Shown: positions 63,801 to 64,000 of the stretch, piece by piece
Numbering within the stretch: the first letter of the stretch is position 1
Layout of the letters: each line of letters starts with the position of its first letter
Assembly: GCA_902802305.1 (NCBI GenBank)
Contig: CADCLG010000016.1
Span: 16,339 to 80,338 of the forward strand
Length of the DNA stretch: 64,000 bases
Reading direction: 5' to 3'
From: an uncultured Spirochaetaceae bacterium
Lineage (GTDB): Bacteria; Spirochaetota; Spirochaetia; Treponematales; Treponemataceae
The notes under the pieces: generated by a model
What the model was told of the DNA's origin: nothing
The model's database searches: none
Seen by the model: only the letters and a program-made list of their open reading frames with translations
Program-made: the position numbers and the translations under genes

Positions 63801-64000
63801 AAGTTGTCCTGTCAGAAGGAATGTCTGCATCAACAGTCGGGTCTGCCTGATCTATCCAGAAGCTTCTCTTAACTGTTTCAGATTCATTTCCGGCACTATC
63901 CTTTGCCTTTACAAAGAGGTTCCATTTTCCTTCATGAAGTTTTCCGGCACTTGGCCTTGTTCCTTCTATGAGTTCTTTTGTGATAGACCAGTTACCGCTT
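39841..64000 (-). CDS. Giant Ig-like repeat surface protein, 5' end beyond the window
   Basis: One uninterrupted minus-strand frame of 24,160 bases, at least 8,052 residues. It stays open to the right edge, so the true start and any signal peptide are not visible. An apparent TTG start at 63,543 is inside the frame and should be ignored. The bulk is a chain of more than 50 beta-rich Ig-like modules of 80-130 residues. Each has a core like YTFSGTxxDxxGxxxVxxxLY...GxYxxxVxxxDKAGNxS and ends in a D-containing, P-terminated linker (VDTTAP, YDKTKP, RDQTNP). The last 2,000 residues diverge, and the final 570 form a propeller-like domain. No membrane segment or sorting motif is seen at the C-terminus (IETAQMK). 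Such proteins usually act as adhesins or surface filaments; export route and ligand are unknown. Confidence 0.9.
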   Translation of the reverse strand, partial: SGNWSITKELIEGTRPSAGKLHEGKWNLFVKAKDSAGNESETVKRSFWIDQADPTVDADIPSDRTTFYKTETYTLIGTAEDSFGIEEIVATNANTELGRTNIVDENGKWSIDIDNSKVTANTLYNITITAKDKAGKTSTTSRKIYYDNSAPALRITSPSERNQPVKSTPFTVTGSVNDGSGSGVKAVYYTLDGNEPNENSAKASVSSVAGTWSFVLSAENQGLVTIKVKAEDELGNMTAMTDDTVGSIVYDKDNPVLSETYFKNDEKPSVQTDNGKTHFVNYNSFKLGGDFYDSGTAVIITVIRDGDGEHPLTVTQDSGKSGKWSVTESNLDDKEHIYVVTAEDEAQRKYAISFSIVTDITLPQVSINEMPNKDDTKGTSFTFRGTAGDATSGIDKIEITIKDDKSGETHTENVNGTASWNSTVNFAKINDVFKTEGNKSVTVTAYDVAGNYAEAKGSFNYDKANPILTVDTSSINEYMSSNGLEIKGIATDSNAISELKVIQTNNNEIFEKAIALNNVNGGEWNVEVPFDEDGKFVSPTEGNYYYEIEVTDIAGNSVLSQKYATLVDLTKPELTIIRPSTAETGTSAISESNYRLSGTSSDENGIKAVWYKILPFDLAAPTAPSDKLLEKSSWTEKGWSEPTGTTSWSGYQTFKEKNATGEGLAEGSYKIYAYTVDNAGNLSDQAVTAFEVDMHNPVITNTTLSTLSVTNKDFTISGTASDTRGISTVKVKDSLDETEYTVTPAADGSWSITFGKAANATAIEDGSRTFTARVTDLVGKIAEFTKTVTYDTHAPSIIPDAIAEENSFRSETSYTFSGKAVDNEPSSGIKAVDYKLYERNNSATNPDWNLSSLDTAQGAVSINSDDRWSQRFYNLQEGYSYKLKVSTVDEAGNSSALGLETDEITIDMTAPVSTLLGQNLYNESLVAVGAGSPEALTLGSTYYAKSAYTLSGQITETNFASAYYTVNGETEIALSVENNNWSLQGNADGTFAYTFRFVDKAGNSSQYSCTVIYDKTAPDTLEYLEPSESLTGGELSLSGANKIFKVNVKDNEGGVGLSYFSYAFVRNDSETAPAASTIPSYAWTDYSAADGEATITRNLISGTASAAGSLQEGKWWFFLKATDKANNTSAVSTPISFWVDLNKPLVSDVNLSSALTNYYTTSKLTVTGKAEDSHGLKNVIIRHVKRGTEEITTDNILASVTTFDATTGNWSAEINLDADIENTISVQAKDKAGRVNTAALYRVYRDETVPLVVITTPAETYYSKSSAYQFEGTASDGQSGLEAVSGVLLKKKADGTFEQIASSSIAVMADGSWNWKNYDLAENGEYIIKITAKDKAGKEKEETSSVVKIDTRAPSATLGVEGELYNADGTITTSVLNGSTYYAKAAYALNVLVTEVNPSTMTLKVNDANAENISGSWSNNTLSWTKNCAPTEDGKYNYSISLTDLAGNQNQYMVTVIYDATSPAITITTPETDNAVVSQNKVNVRGTIIENGIGLSEFKYSFNNAADKSTWTDVGDLNKNFNFDIPLTEQKQGYVNLYLWAKDKLGQEISSPVNKAIRYDLADPTATIASSVLSYVKAGETFTLSGTAADTNELTGLTITVDGTTSYSSDIEDDEITYTPASDKKSAAWSKTFNLNEIGDGSHTFSVQSKDMADKTSTVAAKTVFFDRIAPTVTMDTIATVSSFINRTNYTFSGHVEDFGAATSKSSGLQNTVTAKLYKRTSTSGSWTEETSQQSTVTLKADNTFEKNFTGLLNGTYYKVEVTALDKAGNSGTSSNSSSILIDTTAPVITANASSGLLNPSLESVTTGAVNDGKYYAKSTYTISGTVTESNLELASIVLTATFNGESITAPEFTKTSTATGASWSMTGLTQAGTYVYTLTVTDKAGNKTTHKITVIYDDEKPSITVNALTNDDGISAVSGQTKNFSGTFGDNVGGTGVAKYMYIFSTSSATPSDTAAWTEVDATASPWNFDYSLGSGLSGTDVLYEGTWYMYVRAVDRAGNVSDIATTSFTVDQNIPAVSVNTLSESETNYFSADTYTITGTASDTYAVAKVLVTVGNAEAVEVPVSSTTSPWSYEITTIPEASTLTTANAKVPTIVKVQAVDSVGRRSTEKTYKLYRDQTNPTVTITSPSAAAFNNSVNYTFSGTAIDSIIYDGTSPEGTKTLDKVEVALYKIGEVKAKQTATRIPNDSGVWTWKVYDLDENGLYTAKVTVTDKAGNSNTVTSPTITIDTKDPVLTFTSGGLYDKNGTAIAGTTSLADNGTYYAKAVPSIYVSVADEHFEYVANDTLKVQKNGSNASTATWDSTNKKLTFTPSAIAEGANAYNFTVRDQAGNAVIYTITVIYDTTGPVLDVSSPNDGESYSTVPDARGSVTDAGIGVAKVEYTIDVTSVDEIDENTAWTDAGEIKGTSWEKSLGITSEGTIHLTVKATDKLGHETVAATREFYSDTCNPTITETDSIVSSASTYFTSGYSIPLSGHILDTNEVDYITITDGDTVYSSKASVDTSGAARVTLTEATIKAKVNKVDSKNVLVENNSGDLTLTGADKKAYEWSITFATGTNALAEGIHNLRIVGYDTAKKNSVALTKTFFIDTVNPTVLTAVTPTTDQTEGVSFKFTGTTKDGTNASADSGVKKVEVKFSAYESASATTPSATTEWIDASGTTTWAYTAVYNSSEVSNVFGTDGYKKISVRVTDEANNVSEVYTPSTAFLFDTGNPEITLNNYKPDEQAAISLAGKTSPSVYVNENFTLNATVADGYKIKDIVVKQNGTVIDTFSNVDLASKEISIENLPRDPTNLTQKLNLTESGTYTYTIDATDYSTPAKSAPLATFTASMDLDKPEISINALGKDYIGTSSNKFEGIADDGTGSGLDKFYYQFITSSTAPSYEDTNWSSAQNLADTWSITKYFTSGKTLGSEGELYEDKWNLWIYGTDKAGNKSDIENLSFWVDMSVPSLTYTSTDVETNQNSGFTIKGKVWDLNGVDYVTIKDTNANKLYASKAIAATGTTPAIPATITLAATTDAHTEATGAEWTKTFVVGNTNSIAANYLADGIHTFEITVYDKVGRTSVTTKAFNVDTVAPTINMTSISEVSSYISDTSYTFSGDVTDATPSSGVNRTATAVLWKKTSQDATPVKAGQTLTVTLDSNGHFEQLFTGLEDGIYYKVELTAKDNAENENTSTDSDYILIDKTKPVITSNESSGLLNDSLVEVTNGAAKGNTYYAKDDYSIGGIITEKNLDLSSIELKVNGANVTDSNKNVTATQTGASWNITGTTGNGTYLYTLKVTDKAGNFIDYNTTVIYDNGDPVISANALENEPDINAVGLSPQTFSGTIYDGANETGIAECKYAFIRSDSTPTQEEIDAADWKNVTTVTESTKSWSFNYELTSGTTEIANALCEGKWYLYVMAKDKAGNEAISDPINFTVDRNEPSFTVEDLTVDSTYYYNTDKYTIEGTASDSYNLAKIVVKVGSANEEEISVGGTSDSWSKELDLTADTELEVKVKAVDSVGRESAEKTYKLYKDKTPPEVEFTDASASHAVFSNSANYTFTGRAIDTNRASVTVRLFEGTDTSDDAAAVKSATVTPNASNIWTWKVYDLDDEYEDKTYTAKVIVTDKAGNSNYAVSSPITVDTHDPKLTFTSSNLYNANGTEITGTTNLADNGTYYAKAVPSIYAVVTDTNFEYVDDDTLKVEKGTSSVPTRSWDSENNKLTFSPSGIAEGTNTYKFTVRDKAGNANIYTITVIYDTTGPVLEVSSPNDGESYSTVPAARGSVTDAGIGVSTVKYTTDVTSVDEITETTNWIDAGAISGTSWEKALGIGTEGTIYLTVKATDKLGHETISATREFYSDTCNPTITETDTIVSSASTYFTSGYSIPLTGHILDTNEVDYITITDGDTVYSSKASADTSGTARVSLEETTVTAKVNTVDSKNVLVEDNNGDLNLTGAAKKAYTWSMTFAAATNPLADGIHNLRIVGYDIAKKNSAALTKTFFIDTVNPTVLGAATPTSTQTENTSFRFTGTTKDNLNGSADSGVKLVQLKFKSYASNAGDAAVDKETDWIEASGTTVWTYTAVFNELNESSDVFKTSGYKKLFVKVVDEANNVSSPNGEVIINDMTDENGYFLYDTAKPTVTLNYYQLDTESSTRSLADTTSAFISTNFTLNATVTDDYRIAKIEVKQDGNVIETIENQNGINETVSIANLPRDPENPSSKLTLSTSGDYVFTITATDGAGKAITSSSFTTTVDKEEPTISVTMPDKDVAKSDAFTQNSYTFRGEASDTGAGLAKYRYIFNHSADTPEYDDSNWSSEQNLDSSWTLQQSLVTGNSSDVANTLYEGEWYLHVYATDKAGNKSNRIKRHFWVDKSAPTLTATVATNSEESNTVVEVGGIYYFDEGISGTASASDSSNAAGYPVITLKINETELTNGTNDTPNAQVIWNGNNWSISKDVFDALVTEETISNNNSYTLTIQAKDIVDKIAEKEYTIHRDLAEPTVTISYPENNSNHQTSKVSIGGTTADTGSGVASIAFSTSNAENAVWTPIETFSAGARSWNAEQSFTSEGNITVYVKATDRLGHVSSLASVDIKYDANIPNIKENSTVGTSGKAQGNFTLEGTVWDSNDIDYIEIFDATSTTTYSSKVGSDNYCSAVTITSGTTHASSEPAANNWSASFVTGTSSATSTGISNLFADGNHQIQIKAYDVAGRPSDTTRITVFIDLVDPSVSIDSVPEYINQSSYSFTGQASDANLDVVEVKVYEVGNATPVSSGTVVPNVSDENKWSYKTYGLEGDKQYYIKVKATDFGGRDTEATSTNVFIDTVAPTSTLNGTGLCTSNASQIVNINASAISENTSSSPYYANGTFSLSGTITEAKAMAANGAVTMVVDGVSHTINPADSAWTNGETWTYTETPTAEYTEGSHTYTLKLKDAAGNETQYTVYVVYDKTKPTHVYNDVAQYCDDSAYTFGGTVTDANLYSASIRIYDYNSSTGEYAVRSINGTDTVNVNSSGEWTYKATGLIDGRHKVDITLTDRANNSESYTSGVVIVDTTAPATSLFGTNLTDSQFTTIASNAKLTSNTTYYCNNTNGYSINGVITDANFDSATLSTDGGAATSLTVTDGEWSIPTATAKHTYEIELKDKADNTSTYKITVNYDTAKPVVDVKSPAQDNSNGKKALDAESYSFRINAVDKGNAADGSGGVGVKGLYYQFTQDGTNAPSTWIANANFTDGDEYITMDLVEGTSPDVENGKLCEGTWYLWYKAKDAAGNESLPAKRKFIVDRSVPTLTVNTLNEEQNYYYASDTLTISGTASDTYALKSSGAVVVTVGSDEPILVTPDSEGDWSTSITTPNDTLTQVAIYAEDANTKQSEVQRYYVYRDTQMPQVTVTAPTEGEPTVQPEFTISGTVYDAGSGIKTATYTLANSTGTIANGNLSLTGRQFTLADQTLGGTEGTLTFTVSATDNLDKQTSLVRTFYYDKAAPTLTETNIPVSGKTVNGSVSLVGTASDSNALVEIAFSDNFTPAAPAGSNTSITQTFAKLTENITPEWNKPFVVGSSNSSEPNYLADGVHRFTITAKDAANRTTVIEGKQIMVDTVKPTITSAEVANSISGSTLNIPANNTIWYKTNLIPITVVAADELSGVASVQYSTDGESWNALTEGSSWTGTVNCTGQGENIISVRAVDAAGNISATSTITVYVDTEAPDTCTLVTQIAGVILSNGTYINGSTNTSYSVTIQAEDTEGGTGVASVALTKIGTAPLSGVSTSERVVIAHDTSSDTDIMGYILEIPGNKVTASGGAAFTVTDNVGNATTYTLFQIQLDNKYPDVKVKAIKDADNEVDKTQINKITTISGTASDDQSLESVLLQYYVGTSAPAADSTGWKKYDSPDNPITTNLANWSINFNTETASGVTDGDTVVWFRALGTDKAGNVGNSSNDTAAIDNSRKVSAIVSQDSDRPVIRISNLELNGMYGEHYKMHKRSDIYGTVSDDDEGNPDIRVSIDGGSTWSANNLYSNGGWSYSFTTDGAKTVLFKVVDGAGGEFISSTTSTTVTDNNPYGPKIIGSDNGRLGYSDTPDDRIFVMPDTTAPGLPEDGMWYIEPETELSSITANILENPEDNDWHKLNSISGTHGGTGSMMYLMYKVTDDNGIASSEISLAGRNLVITSETVEGTHDTESVFTVKKNVINNSVTPNYQQVVVLIDTSKVGTGVLSLEIKGTDNAGTDSTQRQPITFDNDKPSLMILSHQVDGMNVYGSMSVEVNGTVNENADLYFGISENADTTPSSWQQIDEYQATVLSWKLVFDNGENAATGVATEYHTKTMNSWVEQIYGVTIDTNYVTVKPLCLWLYAVDNYNNTSEYAKRLLNVIPQGDKPDVEISYPTFKEDDVDHSVGGTIRVNGSSEIKTSSVEGIYLQIDPSFNNGEFSSDWYEEIEYLKENYSSISYKVDTTYPNPNYDPNDSSSQENLSLPLPGGHGIKASGTLNWSLSLNQVHELDSKITSVSDYTINNESGINRKIAVHAYALSATGKVSDVATIWFGVDPDNPTFGEVQPIELVKYDGNNIIARRPYEAGMYITGTWYLVGSGEDDNSTLTKVYWKENGSAQFSEIQNETDLCTHFDQGQNGYNGYTFKIPVGDETPNGYGNLNYAIKIVNNQSPTNKENELTISLKYDNKVPEFEAINSNIGTLSETVTNYVYQSDGTYSVSGTFEEKGSGSGSTARNQSGFNRIAMYYTRVDDDDVEYLVDPMQDFGSGDGKDNWYAISTLIEDDNMYWISKSDEDSESDYPKVDLNVLTLTLSTNELKVVRVGSLCRINNVSYRINRVEKKNWANDATSGEVEITIDTQLTTQNDLTVYFGLAQIIDNTVKEGGSNGYTKTYNYSLVGTAFDNDDGDQMVEGTTENGASVSWNVGIYSSNIYDGPVTLHFVAYDKAGNSSKKSYPCSVSNSGPRFAGFSYGTDDNGNGTIDEGEFISDYSGIYANVNKEGLDRNGNKVTSITRKNSSDTNAVAKLLEESDRITVKGLFVVIPEIVGGNRGLGYSYTYLDKDEQSQTTSKQLLSSLGASGLRSNEDLSIPITVKDFIDKNIKEGDQWFRFDIYDNTVANYGEGTNTAYLEVPVNLVLTDNEPPTAKLEPFYWDNLRNNSIYGSAGLGQNQSIADLQGHIELESDWIAPDGHTNDTTGLYDSDPKVSGKVSIKGEAWDNVLVKELHIKILTLNGESDFVKVAERNTNGTWSSLGTMAENNWEVSIPEGGDVSNQNGNTVKFIFSFDSSKITDVAKTDVPIIVKAVDRGSITGYTTHEEEDSETGETVTTYPSTYENPHSSNVTDTTPTTLDEPTCYYRMDVVPYITKVETKLSSLKKGNWSVYSRTALGHYPVSSDETIKVYGFNLFDLAPNETGYDVSTVKKAAITNSTYSSHGRDNANGDYIAVSIPDMTSGNLILTVSDVPMLNNSNNNNAKGSHTGSYDDDTYAYAYNRLPNHDNNNLLTDDVILDVWQITPKAVTPKDGYATQPVMAINPSSHDVGFAFVNSTLYYSMPNGKTNSYKTWIGGYDFWTSVGLAYDSFGYSYGTAAGGDIADNRADTFRIMTSRWGTADTGTAGYDNGKNQYRLEYIAQADYDSSGNMTRNFNKERVRSPSIATTASSTDETKLYLAYYDEINDEIRFKHGVFTNTKKTNWYKDKDTDEQIATFFGDYYGQPESGNIDASKNSTLITTLDDGTIEATVLLTETNTYAESNGKQTLENKNGWYRLEHNSLIAGHTTEKYRKTVTSYLEYNANSTTKATRKYTTNALETLNTAVTTTSNQPVYAGKYVSIAAIKDGGTNDDAVVAVWWDAENSQLLYSYNLTPNSIQVGQYSQADTKWTTPVAIFGAENGIGEYCKVTVDANNGVHIAAYDGLNGDLYYAYIANFQEPSNAKTGIVDSYGIIGNELNIDVALDSNRKPIPYISYYAGNCAHPKIAYWAGDTSIDSATVLNGADDDECFTGSWEISVIPSGSRISVDHINVGVWKSTEEEHVGELTYSTTDGKISNGKAPGASGSNIGKTTPAANNGMVWGNGTMNPILGYAITDGSKGYIETAQMK
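39844..41560 (-). other. C-terminal propeller-like domain of the giant protein
   Basis: The last 570 or so residues contain about six segments with one pattern, for example SHDVGFAFVNSTLYYSM, ETKLYLAYYDEINDEIRF, DAVVAVWWDAENSQLLYSY, NGVHIAAYDGLNGDLYYAY, KPIPYISYYAGNCAHPKIAYW and NPILGYAITDGSKGYIE. Each has a hydrophobic strand, an acidic turn and a second aromatic strand, as in blades of BNR/sialidase-like or lectin propellers. No Asp-box (SxDxGxTW) is complete, so enzymatic sialidase activity is unlikely; ligand binding is more plausible. Confidence 0.55.
51410..53140 (-). repeat. Super-repeat in the giant gene, copy nearer the 3' end
   Basis: This block matches 55620-57320 in order and sequence, with landmark motifs LADNGTYYAKAVPSIY, EFYSDTCNPTITETD, SSASTYFTSGYSIPL, VDSKNVLVE, FFIDTVNPTVL and NLPRDP. 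Two landmarks inside it (52,381 and 52,781) are displaced by exactly 4,179 bases (1,393 codons) from their partners; at the 3' end the offset grows to 4,209 because of ten codons of indel. Confidence 0.85.
55620..57320 (-). repeat. Super-repeat in the giant gene, copy nearer the 5' end
   Basis: The partner of 51410-53140. The neighbouring modules on both sides also correspond, more weakly, in the same order, so the duplicated unit was probably about 12 Ig-like modules (about 1,400 residues). The DNA as well as the protein is close in the middle of the block, for example the 20-odd bases around 56,417 and 52,230. Confidence 0.85.

Noticed and set aside
39841..64000. CRISPR or short tandem DNA repeat array in the repetitive region
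   Set aside because: The repeats are diverged protein modules of 80-130 codons in frame, not short identical repeats with unique spacers.

Overview
The window looks like a chromosome segment of a host- or gut-associated spirochaete, most likely Treponema. I infer this from the AT-rich sequence, the spirochaete-type lipoprotein signal peptides (LTSC, VISC, FLSC, LTAC, FAAC), the paired TIGR03546/TIGR03545 genes, the rplU-rpmA-obg-nadD/yqeK-LCP order, and the many Rpn-type nuclease genes and large repeat proteins. I see no rRNA, tRNA, CRISPR array, insertion sequence or prophage.

Left part (1-18,032) is mostly housekeeping. A minus-strand operon encodes ribosomal proteins L21 and L27, the GTPase Obg, a fused NadD-YqeK enzyme and the start of a LytR-CpsA-Psr protein cut by the left edge. 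An Rpn-family nuclease, a small lipoprotein, a GH95 fucosidase, a TrpR-family repressor, an Mrp ATPase and a sodium/solute symporter follow. Next is an overlapping pair: a membrane EAL phosphodiesterase and an FtsH-like AAA ATPase without a protease domain. Then come the TIGR03546/TIGR03545 membrane pair and an orphan metal-binding lipoprotein.

Middle part (18,037-33,887) is one long minus-strand transcription unit driven by a clear sigma-70 promoter at 33,860-33,887. Five consecutive large lipoproteins are followed by a GT2 glycosyltransferase and a membrane-anchored propeller-like protein. Two lipoproteins are built of InlB-type B repeats (about five and ten copies), one is mixed, one has BspA-like leucine-rich repeats, and one looks like a beta-propeller. 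At least four share a similar domain after the lipid-anchored cysteine, so they look like paralogues that swapped their display modules.

Right part (34,022-64,000): a chemotaxis receptor, an AAA-ATPase-like/PD-(D/E)XK protein, a second Rpn nuclease between two copies of a 28-bp repeat, a DUF4160/DUF2442 pair, and then a single giant gene that fills the last 24 kb and runs off the right edge. It encodes at least 8,052 residues: more than 50 Ig-like modules, many in a repeated higher-order order (one super-repeat period is exactly 1,393 codons over its best part), ending in a propeller-like domain. The giant protein and the five-lipoprotein operon are the most unusual content. Both look like surface-exposed modular binding proteins, but no function is proven by the sequence.
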